Counted from the stretch's first letter, positions 26,719 through 36,547 are shown. The stretch is 64,000 bases of DNA from Acidobacteriota bacterium (GCA_004298155.1 SCRD01000023.1:1-64000); one strand, 5' to 3'. Program-made: numbers and translations. The notes: a model not told the origin generated them from the letters alone.

Positions 26719-28392
26719 ATGGATTCGTTTAACGAAGAGCATCCATTTCTGCTGACCGCCCTCATCCTTATCGGCGGCTATATTTTTCTTTATTTCAACC
26801 TCTTTTCTCTGCCCGCCACACCTTTCCATTTTCTGTCTGGCGACGCGACAACCTATCTGTTTAATGCCCGCCGCATGCTGAGAGGCGAGGTGATTTACCG
26901 CGATTTCTTCCAGTTTACGACGCCGGCCACCGAAGTATTTTTCCTTCTGCTCTTCAAGATTGCCGGTGTGCGGGCGTGGATTCCGAATGTTGTCCTCATC
27001 GGGCTCGGGCTCGGCATCGCATGGCTGATGATTGTAATTTCAAAGCAAGTTATTCCCGGCCGGGCTGCCTATTTACCAGCCGTGCTTTTCCTTGTGGTTC
27101 CATTCCGCGGCCAGCTTAATCCCACGCACCATTGGTTCAGCATGCTGTTTGTGATGGCAGCACTTACCCTGCTCGTGGAACACGCCTCCGCCCTGCGGCT
27201 GGTGGGAGCCGGAACGCTCTGCGGAGTAGCCATGTGCTTTACCCAGTCGACCGGCTTGACTGCGGAAGTGGGACTCGCTCTGTTTTTGCTCTGGGCGGCC
27301 TGGACAGGCCAGATGAGCTGGGAAAATTTTCGCACAGCCCAATCCTATATCTGGGTCCCTTTTGGCACGGTGGTTGTGCTGTTCAATGCCTATTTCATGA
27401 TTCGCGCCGGTTTCACGAATTTCGTACATGATACCGTTGTGTTTGGCCTGCGGTATTGGCCTTCCGGCCAATCGAACACAATCCGCGCTTTTATGACGGA
27501 CATGCCAGCCTCCCACCCCTGGTACCGATCGACGGCCCTCGCCATCTGGGCCTCCATCTACTTGCTGGTGCCGCTCATTTACATTCTGTTCTTCGTACGA
27601 TACAGGGACGAGAAAGAAGACCGGCCAGCGGAAGCGTGGGACCGCCTGGTGCTGATTGCCATCATGGGAGCCATGCTCTTCCTCGGCGTGGCAGCCTCGC
27701 CCACATGGCCCCGGTTGTGCACTGTGGCAGCGCCGGGCGTGATTCTGTTCGTCTGGTTCCTGAATTCTCCCGGGCGGTTGCGCGTGATCCGGACCACCGC
27801 CATTTGGGCGGTTGCCGGCGTCCTTGCCCTCGGCGAATGCGGTGGGCGGCTGATGGCGTGGCGCCAGACCGTCAGGCTCCCCATCGGGCAAGTCGCCGTA
27901 ATCAATCCCATCCAGTATGAGGAAGTAAATTTTTTGCTCGCCCGCACAAAACCCGGAGATTATTTTTTTGGGAGCAATGAGCTCAACTACTTGCTTGACC
28001 TGCGCGATCCGTCGCCATTGCCGTATGTCACCGCTTCGGACTACACGCGGCCTCAACAGGTCCAACAGACCATTCAGGGGCTTGAAAAGCATCCGGTAAA
28101 ATACGTTTACTGGCCGTCCATTCTCGACATGCCGCCTGAAGACGGCCATGGCCCCAATCACCTGCGCCCCCTGCGGGCCTATCTGGAGTCTCACTATCAG
28201 ATTGTACAGACGGTGGAGGGCGACGACTTCGCCCGCAGTTTCTGGGAAAAAGTCAGCCTGTCAGCTCCGATCCCACTTCCATCTCTCGAGCCCCAGCCAA
28301 CACAGGGGCAGCCGGGAGGAGCGCCCGCCGGTACATCCAGCCCGGCCCGGCCGTTAGCTGCACCTCTTGACGCCCCGGCGCGAGTTCCTTAG
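26719..28392 (+). CDS. GT-C-like polytopic membrane protein
   Basis: A 557-aa inner-membrane protein with about ten hydrophobic helices and a large soluble C-terminal part. The pattern near residues 40-75 (GDATTYLFNARRMLRGEVIYRDFF split by a helix) resembles dolichyl-phosphate-type GT-C glycosyltransferases such as ArnT and PMT, which use polyprenyl-phosphate sugars. The acidic loop catalytic residue would be Asp41. The last 40 residues are rich in Pro and Ala and probably disordered. It follows the GT2 genes in the same direction and is likely part of the same glycan pathway. No ribosome-binding site is obvious. Confidence 0.7.
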   Translation: MDSFNEEHPFLLTALILIGGYIFLYFNLFSLPATPFHFLSGDATTYLFNARRMLRGEVIYRDFFQFTTPATEVFFLLLFKIAGVRAWIPNVVLIGLGLGIAWLMIVISKQVIPGRAAYLPAVLFLVVPFRGQLNPTHHWFSMLFVMAALTLLVEHASALRLVGAGTLCGVAMCFTQSTGLTAEVGLALFLLWAAWTGQMSWENFRTAQSYIWVPFGTVVVLFNAYFMIRAGFTNFVHDTVVFGLRYWPSGQSNTIRAFMTDMPASHPWYRSTALAIWASIYLLVPLIYILFFVRYRDEKEDRPAEAWDRLVLIAIMGAMLFLGVAASPTWPRLCTVAAPGVILFVWFLNSPGRLRVIRTTAIWAVAGVLALGECGGRLMAWRQTVRLPIGQVAVINPIQYEEVNFLLARTKPGDYFFGSNELNYLLDLRDPSPLPYVTASDYTRPQQVQQTIQGLEKHPVKYVYWPSILDMPPEDGHGPNHLRPLRAYLESHYQIVQTVEGDDFARSFWEKVSLSAPIPLPSLEPQPTQGQPGGAPAGTSSPARPLAAPLDAPARVP

Positions 28393-28507
28393 ACTCGCTG
28401 CGTCTTCTGCATCTCTGTTTCTCGCCGGCCTTTCTCCGGCGTAAGATTCGAAGGCTGGAATTTTGTGCATTGCGGGCGGGCGGCAACTAAAAATCAGCGA
28501 GGCGTGA

Positions 28508-29974
28508 TTGGCATTCAGTTGGATCGATCTGGTTGTTGTCATCGTTTATCTGGCAGTGGTCACGCTGCTGGGTGCGCGTTTCGGCAAGCGCCAAAAGACC
28601 CTGCACGACTACTTCCTGGGCGGCCGCCAGCTTCCCTGGTGGGCCATAGCCCTTTCCGTCGTTTCCGCTGAGACCAGTATTCTCACCATCATCAGCACTC
28701 CGGGAATCGCCTATACCGGCGACATGGGCTTTCTCCAGCTTGTCTTTGGATATCTGGTGGCGCGCGTCGTTGTCAGCTTTATCCTCATCCCAAAATACTT
28801 TGCCGGCGAACTCTTCACCGCCTACCAGTTAATCGAGCGCCGTTTTGGGCGCGGGCTTAAGGTCTTCACGGCCGGCCTGTTCCTGGGCAGCCGCGCGCTG
28901 GCGGAAGGGGTGAGGGTTTTTGCGATCTCAATCGTAATCGAAGTGATTTTCAAGACCGGTGTCCTGACCGCCGTCCTGATCATCACCGCACTCACGCTGT
29001 TCTATACGTTTGAAGGCGGGCTTACGGCAGTTATCTGGACTGACGTCACGCAGCTTACCATTTACATCACGGGGACTGTCATCGCCTTGTTGCTGGCCGT
29101 CAGGGCTATTCCGGGCGGCTGGGCGGAAGTGGCGCACCTCGCCGCCGTTTCGGGAGGCAAGTTCACCATCTTCCATTTCCAATTCAACTGGCATGACCCA
29201 TACCTGTTCTGGTCCGGCCTGATCGGCGGCACGTTTCTCACCAGCGCCAGCCACGGGACCGATCAATTGATTGTGCAGCGGCTGCTGGCAGCAAAAAACA
29301 AACGGCAGAGCCAGGGAGCGCTGCTGTCCAGCGGGCTGGTGATTCTGTTCCAGTTTGCGCTGTTCCTGGTGATGGGCGTGGTCCTTTTTGCTTTCTATCA
29401 TTTTCATCCGCCGGCCCATCCTTTCACGCGTCCGGATAAAATCTATCCCACATTCGTGGTCACACAGTTGCCCACAGGGTTGGCGGGATTGCTGACGGCA
29501 GCCATCATCGCGGCGGCCATGGCAAACCTGAGCGCCGCGTTCAATTCTCTGGCTTCCAGCTCGGTGGTGGATTTTTACCGCCCTTTTTTCCGCCCGGACG
29601 CGGACCAGAAGCATTACGTGCGGGCCTCACGAGTCCTGACGCTTTTCTGGGGGGGAGTCCTGATTCTGATCGCGATCATCTCCCAGTATCTGCATGAGGG
29701 CGTACTGGTGCTGGCGTTGACGATCGCTTCGGTTCCTTACGGGGCCATGCTGGGAATCTTTTTACTGGGTGTTCTGACCAGGCGGGCGACCTCGCGAGGC
29801 GCGCTGGTGGGGGCAGCATTGGGTTTAACCGTTCTCATCCTGATTTTGATTGGAAAAGCGTTCGGGGTCATCAACATCGCATGGACCTGGTACGTGGTGA
29901 TTGGGACTCTGACCACCTTTTTCGGAGGATGGATCGCCAGCGTGGCGCTTCCCGGCCACAACATAAGGCAATAA
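28508..29974 (+). CDS. Sodium:solute symporter family transporter
   Basis: A 488-aa inner-membrane transporter of the SSS (SLC5) family with about 13 helices, driving uptake of a small solute with Na+. Family blocks are visible: the first helix WIDLVVVIVYLAVV, then DYFLGGRQLPWWAIALSVVS, and SHGTDQLIVQRLLAAKNKRQ. Length is typical. The start appears to be TTG 28508 with GCGAGG upstream. The substrate cannot be read from sequence. Because GH18 and muramic acid genes lie nearby on the same chromosome arm, an amino sugar is a possible cargo, but this is a guess. Confidence 0.87.
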   Translation: MAFSWIDLVVVIVYLAVVTLLGARFGKRQKTLHDYFLGGRQLPWWAIALSVVSAETSILTIISTPGIAYTGDMGFLQLVFGYLVARVVVSFILIPKYFAGELFTAYQLIERRFGRGLKVFTAGLFLGSRALAEGVRVFAISIVIEVIFKTGVLTAVLIITALTLFYTFEGGLTAVIWTDVTQLTIYITGTVIALLLAVRAIPGGWAEVAHLAAVSGGKFTIFHFQFNWHDPYLFWSGLIGGTFLTSASHGTDQLIVQRLLAAKNKRQSQGALLSSGLVILFQFALFLVMGVVLFAFYHFHPPAHPFTRPDKIYPTFVVTQLPTGLAGLLTAAIIAAAMANLSAAFNSLASSSVVDFYRPFFRPDADQKHYVRASRVLTLFWGGVLILIAIISQYLHEGVLVLALTIASVPYGAMLGIFLLGVLTRRATSRGALVGAALGLTVLILILIGKAFGVINIAWTWYVVIGTLTTFFGGWIASVALPGHNIRQ

Positions 29975-30012
29975 AGATCCTGGAGGCCGAATTTCGCATT
30001 GACGAACGGCGA

Positions 30013-31206
30013 ATGCTGCGATTACTCTCATCGAAACACTTAAAAACGAGGGACCTGTTGACAAGATACCTAAACCGCGCACCGCTGATGATTGCATCCC
30101 TGCTTCTGGCGCTCCTCCCGGTAAAATTTCTTACCGCCCCCGGCGGCCCCGACCAGACCAACCGGTCCGCGCCGGAGAGCCTCGCGCGCGGCACTGAAAA
30201 AGCCCAGAAGGACCCTGATCTGACCCTGAAATCGATGCGCGAGCGGGTGATGGCAGCAAGGCCGCTCGCCATGTATTACACTTCCGGCGGCGTGTCCGGA
30301 CTTGATTCCGTCGAGCAGCACGCTTCAGACATCACCATTCTGGCGCCCCAGTGCTATTGGCTGGACCAGAACGGAAACGTCCAGGGAGGCGTTCCTGCGG
30401 CCACGATGGACGCGGCCAGGCAGTCAGGTTTACCGGTCATGGCCCTGCTTTATAACGAGGATTTCAGCCGGCGGGTGGCTTCAGCGGTGCTGCACAACCA
30501 GGACCTGCAGAAGGCCATCATCAAAAATCTTTCAGAGATCGCCAGGAAGGAAGATTTGCTGGGCTTCCAGCTCGACCTTGAAAACATTGACCCCGGCGAT
30601 ATCAACCTTTATACCCGATTCGTGCAAGATGCCGCAAACGAGTTTCACCACGAAGGGCGGATGTTGAGCGTCGCCGTCGTTCCCCGCTTCCTGAATTCCG
30701 TTCCCAGCCAATGGGCAGCCGCTTATGACTACTCGGCGCTTGCCCGGCGGGTGGATTTCCTGACCCTGATGGCCTATGACAACTCCGGCAGGCTTGGCCA
30801 GCCTGGTCCCATCGCCGGCTACAATTGGGTCAGGAAGGCGCTGGAATATGCCCGCAGCCGTGTGCCCACGGACAAACTCCTGCTGGGCATTGCCCTCTAT
30901 GGCCGCGAGTGGAGTGATAACGGGCACGGCCTCCAGGCCCGCACCATGGCCTTCCCCGAAACCCAGGCCCTGCTCAACCGGCTCTCGTTGACTCCGCGAT
31001 GGGATGAAAGCCAGCGTTCGCCCTGGTTCGAGTATCGCAGCAGCGGGACTGTCAACCAGTTGTGGTACGAAAACGCCAGGAGCATTCAGGAAAAGCTGAG
31101 GCTCCTCGATGAATACCGGCTGCGGGGGTTCGCCGCGTGGCGCCTGGGGATGGAAGATCCGCGCATCTGGTCCATGGTTACAGCGGTGAGCCAAAGCCAG
31201 CCATAG
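30013..31206 (+). CDS. Exported glycoside hydrolase family 18 protein
   Basis: About 397 aa from ATG 30013; the frame continues upstream over the symporter gene, which is unlikely to be real. An N-terminal hydrophobic segment (LMIASLLLALLPVKFL) acts as a signal or anchor. The TIM-barrel GH18 active-site strand reads GFQLDLENI, giving the D-x-E pair with the catalytic Glu. MAYDNSG is the usual substrate-positioning strand. It is closest in style to YaaH/SafA-type GH18 enzymes acting on peptidoglycan or chitin oligomers. It starts 39 bases after the symporter stop, so the two may be co-transcribed. Confidence 0.8.
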   Translation: MLRLLSSKHLKTRDLLTRYLNRAPLMIASLLLALLPVKFLTAPGGPDQTNRSAPESLARGTEKAQKDPDLTLKSMRERVMAARPLAMYYTSGGVSGLDSVEQHASDITILAPQCYWLDQNGNVQGGVPAATMDAARQSGLPVMALLYNEDFSRRVASAVLHNQDLQKAIIKNLSEIARKEDLLGFQLDLENIDPGDINLYTRFVQDAANEFHHEGRMLSVAVVPRFLNSVPSQWAAAYDYSALARRVDFLTLMAYDNSGRLGQPGPIAGYNWVRKALEYARSRVPTDKLLLGIALYGREWSDNGHGLQARTMAFPETQALLNRLSLTPRWDESQRSPWFEYRSSGTVNQLWYENARSIQEKLRLLDEYRLRGFAAWRLGMEDPRIWSMVTAVSQSQP

Positions 31207-31358
31207 GCCCATGAGGGTCATCGCGCCGCGGGTTATGGCCCTGGTCCTGACAATTTAAACCGCGCCGGTCTTTTACGGTAGAAATTCGTGGTAAGCTCCG
31301 CCTTCGCCCCAGATTGGTACGGCCGGCCTGAATGAATCCAGAAGGATGAAAGGTTCAC

Positions 31359-31946
31359 ATGAGTTTTCGGTTTCGGCGTTCGTTCCTGTTTGCCATCATC
31401 TTTGCAGCGGTCATTGCCTACGGTTATTTTTCAGGCTCCGGGCGGCAGGTTCCTGCCAGCACTCCTTCAGAGACTCCAATCACCGTCTCAGGCGGGTCCT
31501 CCATCGAGGGTCCGTATTTCTCTGACCGCGACCGTATTGCCGACCGTGTCATTGCGGCCATCAATCTTACGCGGCACAAGATGGACATAGCCGTCTATAG
31601 CATCACGCAACCCGATATCGCGGCCGCCATCCAGGCAGCGAGCCGGCGTGGAGTGCAGATAAGAATTGTTACGGACGCGTGGCAGGCTTCTGACCGGCAT
31701 TCGGAGATCGCTTTTTTCAAGTCGGCAGGAATTCCCGTCCGGCTAAGTCTTGGCTTCCGGGGAAAACGCTCGCTGATGCACAACAAGTTCGCTGTTTTCG
31801 ACGGAGAAGTGGCTGAAACGGGGAGCTTCAACTGGACCACCAGCGCCACCAGCTTTAACTTTGAAAACGCTGTCTTCATTCGCGATGCCAAAGTTGCAGC
31901 GCGCTACGAGGAAGAGTTTCAACATCTCTGGGCACAGGCCCAGTGA
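31359..31946 (+). CDS. Exported phospholipase D-like nuclease (single HKD)
   Basis: A 195-aa protein with an N-terminal signal anchor (FLFAIIFAAVIAYGYF). One complete HKD motif is present, HNKFAVFDGEVAETGSFNWT, with H, K and D in the H-x-K-x4-D spacing and the trailing GSFNW. Single-motif members such as the Nuc endonuclease act as homodimers and cut phosphodiester bonds in DNA or phospholipids. Location outside the cytoplasm suggests a nutrient or defence nuclease role. The ATG at 31359 has AAAGG upstream. The size is normal for this subfamily. Confidence 0.85.
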   Translation: MSFRFRRSFLFAIIFAAVIAYGYFSGSGRQVPASTPSETPITVSGGSSIEGPYFSDRDRIADRVIAAINLTRHKMDIAVYSITQPDIAAAIQAASRRGVQIRIVTDAWQASDRHSEIAFFKSAGIPVRLSLGFRGKRSLMHNKFAVFDGEVAETGSFNWTTSATSFNFENAVFIRDAKVAARYEEEFQHLWAQAQ

Positions 31947-31986
31947 ATCCAGCGTCATCGCGCAGGGAGCCAGCGGGAAGCAACAT

Positions 31987-32520
31987 TTACTTCTTTTGCA
32001 GGGCCGGCAGAAGATACTTGGTGATCAGCATGTCGTAATCCTGCCGGGCCTCGTCCGTAATGGGCGCAGTGACCAGCGGACCGTCTGCTGACGCTTTCAG
32101 GTAAAGATCGCCGGTCCCACCTAATTCCCCCGGATCGATCTTCTCATACTTGGTGTCGTCCGATTCTCCAAAATCGTAAACCTGCTTGGCATCGTATGTT
32201 TTCATCTGGTCCGGTGTGAGCTGGCCAACGCTGCGCACGTAAATACGCAACCGCCCAAAGAACCGGGCTTTGTCATAGTCAACGCAAATGACACGCTGGA
32301 GCTGGCTCGATGGGGCCTGGGGATCGGGATAAAGATTCGCGAGCAGATAATAATCCGTGAGCTTGCCACCGTAAGAGTCATTCAACAGTTGATAGAGCTT
32401 GTAGGTCGGATCGTCCGGGCTGACGGATTCGTGCCTCTTTTTTGCCCAGGCAGAAGGCATCGCAATCGCAAGCAAACTCATGGCTGCCAGGATGGCAACC
32501 ATATACTTCTTCTTTCTCAC
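31987..32520 (-). CDS. Small exported hypothetical protein
   Basis: A 177-aa protein of unknown function. The first 26 residues form a clear signal peptide ending AMPSAWA, and the mature part is acidic with many Tyr and Asp residues. No motif or family was recognised. The GTG at 32520 has a strong GGGAGGG. It is convergent with the PLD-like gene (41 bases between the stops) and stands alone. Confidence 0.65.
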   Translation of the reverse strand: MRKKKYMVAILAAMSLLAIAMPSAWAKKRHESVSPDDPTYKLYQLLNDSYGGKLTDYYLLANLYPDPQAPSSQLQRVICVDYDKARFFGRLRIYVRSVGQLTPDQMKTYDAKQVYDFGESDDTKYEKIDPGELGGTGDLYLKASADGPLVTAPITDEARQDYDMLITKYLLPALQKK

Positions 32521-32832
32521 TTCACCCTCCCCCGTCCTGATGGCAGCCAGTGAATTTTAGCGCGGACGGCACTCAGACAGGAAAAAAGCATACCACGGTT
32601 TCCCGCTGGGTCAATACCAACCGCTCCAATCATAATTTTCGCGGATGTTCGAGTGGAAAATACTATAGCCACGTTGTGCAAATGAATATATTACTTTGAC
32701 ACGCTCCGGCATCAGGCCGCGCTTGCCGGGGCCACCGGGGTCCTGCTGCTTGCCAATGGCCCCGGTTCACGGAGGTCTACGCCATTCGCACTGCAAAATC
32801 GCAGAACGTGGTTCATGCGACAAACCCGGCTC
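32521..32832. other. Intergenic stretch with a strong hairpin
   Basis: No gene is seen. A perfect nine-base stem, CCGGGGCCA (32726-32734) with TGGCCCCGG (32757-32765), lies about 70 bases downstream of the AmiE-NamZ stop codon on the minus strand. It may protect or end that transcript, but there is no T-run. An AT-rich patch at about 32,630-32,700 may hold the promoter of the small exported protein. Confidence 0.45.
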
Positions 32833-35235
32833 TTAATAGGCCAGGTATTTTGCGCGCATTTTTCGGAAATTCATCAAGGGCTCTTGCCACAGGTATTCAA
32901 TCCGGGTTGGGTCGAAGTTGTTCCGGATATCATCCAGCACCCAGCGCGACCCGATCAGCGGAAGCGTTTTATCCAATTCAAAGTTTTTGGGATAAAGCTG
33001 GTGGAGGGCTGAAGCGAGTTCGATGCCAAGTTCCGGGGCATTGAGCGCCTGGCGGTCCACCAGATGGATCTGAACGCCGTGGCACACCTGGCCGGCAAAC
33101 CTGCTGCTTTGCGGCGTGAAGTCCACAGGAAGAAAACGCACACCTTGAATGTCGCGGGAGTTCAGGTAAACCGCCAGCCACTTTCCATCGATCCAGGGCG
33201 CGCCCAGCAGCTCAAAGGGCGTATCAGTCCCTCGGCCGACGCTGATGTTGGCTCCCTCGACCATCCCGACTCCTGGATAAAGGATCGTTTCGGTCAGCGA
33301 ACGCAGGTTGGGCGAAGGGTTCCTCCATTTCAATCCTGTTTCGTCGAACCAGTCGGTCCGCTCCCAACCCTGCAGCTTGATGACGTGCAGGTTGGCGCCC
33401 AGGTGCTCTTCGCCATTGAACATTTCCGCCAGTTCGCCCATGGTCATGCCGTAGCGAACGGGCAGCGCGTAGTAGGCGACGAACGATCGCAGGTCCGAAT
33501 CAAGGATGGGCCCTCCCACAATAGACCCTCCAATCGGGTTGGGGCGGTCCAGAACATAAAAAGCCATGTGGTTCCGCACGGCCTCTTCCATGGCATAAGC
33601 CATGGTGGTGATGTAAGTGTAAAAGCGCACTCCGGCATCCTGAATGTCAAACACCAGGGCGTCCAGTCCCTGGAGCATCCGGGCAGTGGGCCGCTCTGTC
33701 TCGCCATAAAGGCTGTAGACCTGAAGCCCGGTGACCGGCTCTTTGGTGGAGGCCACGGAACTGTCCTCTTTGCCCCAGAGGCCGTGCTCCGGGCTGAAGA
33801 TGGCCTTGAGTTCGACGCCGGGCGCGTGGTTGAGCAGATCAATGGTCCGACGTCCTTCGGAATCCACGCCCGTCTCGTTGGTGATAAGGCCAACGCGCAG
33901 GCCCTTCAAAGGCGCAAAGTTTTCACTTTCCAGAACGTCAATCCCCGTCTTTACGTTCCCGTTCCGCAGCCCGCTCACCCTGTAACTCCTCATCAGCTCG
34001 TAGTAACCCGTGAGCGACTTGTGCGAGTCCAGGACCTGCTGGTCGGACACCGGACCGAGCGCAGCCGCGATGGCGGTGTCAATCATCGAGCGGAGAGCAA
34101 CCACATCGCCCGCCCCGTTCGGGTGGACGCGGTTGGCGAGGAAAACCACGTAGGTGCGCGTTACGGGATCAATCCACAGCGAGGGCCCTGTAAAACCGGT
34201 GTGGCCAAATGATCCCACCGGGAAAAGCTGGCCGCGATTAGAAGTAAAAGGCGAAGCAATATCCCAGCCAAGCCCGCGCACCGCCATCTTGTCAACCGGC
34301 GATTGTGGCGTTGTCATCTTTTCCACGGCCAGCCGGTCCAGGATTTGCACGCCGTGAAATGTTCCGCCGTTCAGCAACATCTGGCAGAAAATTGAAAGGT
34401 CGCGGGCATCAGAGAATAGCCCGGCATGGCCCGCCACGCCGTCCATCCGCTGGGCCGTGGGATCGTGGACCTCGCCCCACAGGATGGGGCCGGTACTTCC
34501 GTCAACGTGCTGAGTGGGAGCGATGCGAAAGCGCAGAGTTGCGGGGGGAGCAAACATGGTGCTGGTCATCCCCAGGAGCTTGAAAATGTGCTGTTCGCAA
34601 TAGACGTTGAGCGGCTCGCCGGAAATGCGATGGACCAGTTCGCCCAGGGTCTCAAAATTGATATCGCTGTAAATGAATCGCGTCCCGGGCGGCACGATGG
34701 GAGCCGTGTCGATGATCATCTTCATCGCCGTGTCGTAACCGGACCAGTCGTAGCTGAGGTCCAGATCGGGCGGCATGCCGGAATAGTGGGTCATCAGTTC
34801 GCGGACCGTGATGTCCTGCTTGCCGTTGGCAGCAAACTCGGGCCAGTATTCAGAAACTCGATCGTCCAAGCGTATCTTGCCTTCCTGGAAAAGCTGCATG
34901 ATGGCGGTAGTGGTGGCCACAACCTTGGTGCAGGATGCCATGTCAAATATGGTGTCCAGAGACATCGGCAATTTCCGCGGGACCAGTCGGCGATAGCCAA
35001 TGGCGCGCTGATAAACCATCCTGCCGTCATGACCCACCAGAATAACGGCCCCGGGGGTTTTGCCCTCCTGCATGGCCTTTTCGACTACCCCGGGCAACTG
35101 CCGGAGCCGGGCTGCAATGGGCCCCGACCCTGCTGCCGAGACACGCCTTCGCGCCTGCCCCGCCGTGACCGTTGGAGCAGCAACCGCCACAAGAATGAAA
35201 AGGAAAAAGGTTTTAAAAACGCGAAGCATCTGCAT
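32833..35235 (-). CDS. AmiE-NamZ fusion: serine amidase plus exo-beta-N-acetylmuramidase
   Basis: About 800 aa, exported (signal peptide LRVFKTFFLFILVAVAAPTV). Residues about 40-390 are a beta-lactamase-fold serine hydrolase with the SxxK motif SCTK, YSD, and a C-terminal HTGFTGPSLW, like the MurNAc-L-Ala amidase AmiE. Residues about 410-800 are DUF1343, now known as NamZ (GH171), with FDIQDAGVRFYTYI, DRPNPIGG and GRGTDTPFELLG. In B. subtilis AmiE and NamZ are separate proteins of one MurNAc-recovery cluster. Here they are one chain, divergent from murQ-nagA. ATG 35235 was chosen because it precedes the signal peptide. Confidence 0.85.
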   Translation of the reverse strand: MQMLRVFKTFFLFILVAVAAPTVTAGQARRRVSAAGSGPIAARLRQLPGVVEKAMQEGKTPGAVILVGHDGRMVYQRAIGYRRLVPRKLPMSLDTIFDMASCTKVVATTTAIMQLFQEGKIRLDDRVSEYWPEFAANGKQDITVRELMTHYSGMPPDLDLSYDWSGYDTAMKMIIDTAPIVPPGTRFIYSDINFETLGELVHRISGEPLNVYCEQHIFKLLGMTSTMFAPPATLRFRIAPTQHVDGSTGPILWGEVHDPTAQRMDGVAGHAGLFSDARDLSIFCQMLLNGGTFHGVQILDRLAVEKMTTPQSPVDKMAVRGLGWDIASPFTSNRGQLFPVGSFGHTGFTGPSLWIDPVTRTYVVFLANRVHPNGAGDVVALRSMIDTAIAAALGPVSDQQVLDSHKSLTGYYELMRSYRVSGLRNGNVKTGIDVLESENFAPLKGLRVGLITNETGVDSEGRRTIDLLNHAPGVELKAIFSPEHGLWGKEDSSVASTKEPVTGLQVYSLYGETERPTARMLQGLDALVFDIQDAGVRFYTYITTMAYAMEEAVRNHMAFYVLDRPNPIGGSIVGGPILDSDLRSFVAYYALPVRYGMTMGELAEMFNGEEHLGANLHVIKLQGWERTDWFDETGLKWRNPSPNLRSLTETILYPGVGMVEGANISVGRGTDTPFELLGAPWIDGKWLAVYLNSRDIQGVRFLPVDFTPQSSRFAGQVCHGVQIHLVDRQALNAPELGIELASALHQLYPKNFELDKTLPLIGSRWVLDDIRNNFDPTRIEYLWQEPLMNFRKMRAKYLAY

Positions 35236-35590
35236 TCCGGACCCCCGGCTAATATATTTATGCGAGTAGAGCATTTTGCTATAGACTCAGGGGTTCGTGT
35301 CAATGAAAGATTCACTCCGTGGCGGTTGCACAATTTGAGAGACGAGGCATGCACCGAATTTTGCCAGACGAGCGCGGCTGTCGCGGAATCGCCCACATGA
35401 AAACGTAAGGAGTTGGTACACTGATACTTGGCCGCGCGATGACGCTCCAGGCCATTACGGATATGGCTGCAGGAGCACGAAGCGGGCGTCATGATTTGCT
35501 TTCACCTTCTCGGGTCCAAGTAGAACCCGAAGGTGGTTTGTTATTCTGAAAGTTAAGTTTCGCATTCGATGTTCCTCCAGATCGCCTGAA
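35236..35590. other. Divergent control region between amiE-namZ and murQ
   Basis: A 355-base gap between divergent genes of one pathway. A bulged hairpin of eleven pairs lies at 35503-35535 (CACCTT-ct-CGGGT against ACCCG-AAGGTG). No coding region is supported. A MurR-type regulator gene was not found in the window. Confidence 0.45.
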
Positions 35591-36547
35591 ATGAAACGTC
35601 AGACAATAGAACGCGTCACGGAAAGGAAGAACCCCGCAGCAGATTCTCTCGACACCCGGAAGACACACGACATTCTTGCCTTAATGAATCGTGAAGACCA
35701 GAAGGTTGCCGTGGCGGTCCGCAAGACATTGCCGCAAATCACCCGCGCAGTTGACCTGGCCGCCAACGCCATGGCAAAGGGAGGGCGGTTGGTTTACCTG
35801 GGCGCGGGAACCAGCGGGCGGCTAGGCGTCCTGGATGCTTCCGAGTGCCCGCCGACGTTCGGTACGGACAAGGTCGTGGCGGTTCTGGCTGGCGGCCCAA
35901 AGGCAATGTTTAAGGCCGGCGAGGGCATTGAAGACAATCGCGCTAGCGCGCGCAGGGACCTTGAACGCATCGGCCTGGGCAGGACGGACATTCTGGTAGG
36001 GATTGCGGCGAGCGGGCGCACCCCGTACACGCTCGAAGGATTGCGGTATGCAAAGCAGAGAGGCGCTTTAACCATTGGCGTAACGGCCAATCCTGATTCG
36101 CCCATGCGCGGGCTTGTGGACGTTGAAATTGCCGTCAACGTCGGTCCCGAGATCATTGCAGGCTCAACCCGGCTGAAAGCAGGGACGGCCCAGAAACTCG
36201 TCCTGAACATGCTCTCCACGGCCACAATGGTGAAGCTGGGACGCGTCTTTTCCGGATTAATGGTCCACATGGAGATGAAGAATGCCAAGCTCCGGGAGCG
36301 CGGGCGGTCCATCCTGGCCAGGGCCACGGGAGTCGGTCCTGCAACGGCTGCCCGGGCGATGAAGGCTGCCGGCTCAAACCTTCCCGCAGCCCTGCTGATG
36401 ATCTGGAAGAATGTCTCAAGGAGCGAAGCCCTCGATATTCTCAAGCAACAACCCAATACGGCCCTTGCGCTTCGTAAGGCGCGCGCAGAATATCTTAAAG
36501 AACACGCACGCGCCGGCAGTCGAAAGCGCTCCAGGGGGAAAGCATGA
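35591..36547 (+). CDS. murQ: N-acetylmuramic acid 6-phosphate etherase
   Basis: A 318-aa cytoplasmic SIS-domain enzyme that cleaves the lactyl ether of MurNAc-6-phosphate, giving GlcNAc-6-phosphate and D-lactate. The signature GAGTSGRLGVLDASECPPTF and the second SIS block GIAASGRTPYTLEGL are clear. A C-terminal helical domain follows. The next gene, nagA, overlaps its stop by four bases (ATGA) and uses its product. The upstream neighbour is the divergent AmiE-NamZ fusion, which would supply MurNAc from muropeptides. A MurNAc kinase or phosphotransferase, needed in between, is not in the window. Confidence 0.95.
   Translation: MKRQTIERVTERKNPAADSLDTRKTHDILALMNREDQKVAVAVRKTLPQITRAVDLAANAMAKGGRLVYLGAGTSGRLGVLDASECPPTFGTDKVVAVLAGGPKAMFKAGEGIEDNRASARRDLERIGLGRTDILVGIAASGRTPYTLEGLRYAKQRGALTIGVTANPDSPMRGLVDVEIAVNVGPEIIAGSTRLKAGTAQKLVLNMLSTATMVKLGRVFSGLMVHMEMKNAKLRERGRSILARATGVGPATAARAMKAAGSNLPAALLMIWKNVSRSEALDILKQQPNTALALRKARAEYLKEHARAGSRKRSRGKA

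Noticed and set aside
27073-28194. Antisense frame of 373 codons opposite the GT-C-like gene
   Set aside because: The plus-strand frame has coherent membrane helices; the antisense product is low-complexity and rich in His, Gln and Gly.
33064-35400. Two plus-strand frames of 382 and 324 codons opposite the AmiE-NamZ gene
   Set aside because: They run opposite clear catalytic motifs of a real gene and show no family resemblance.
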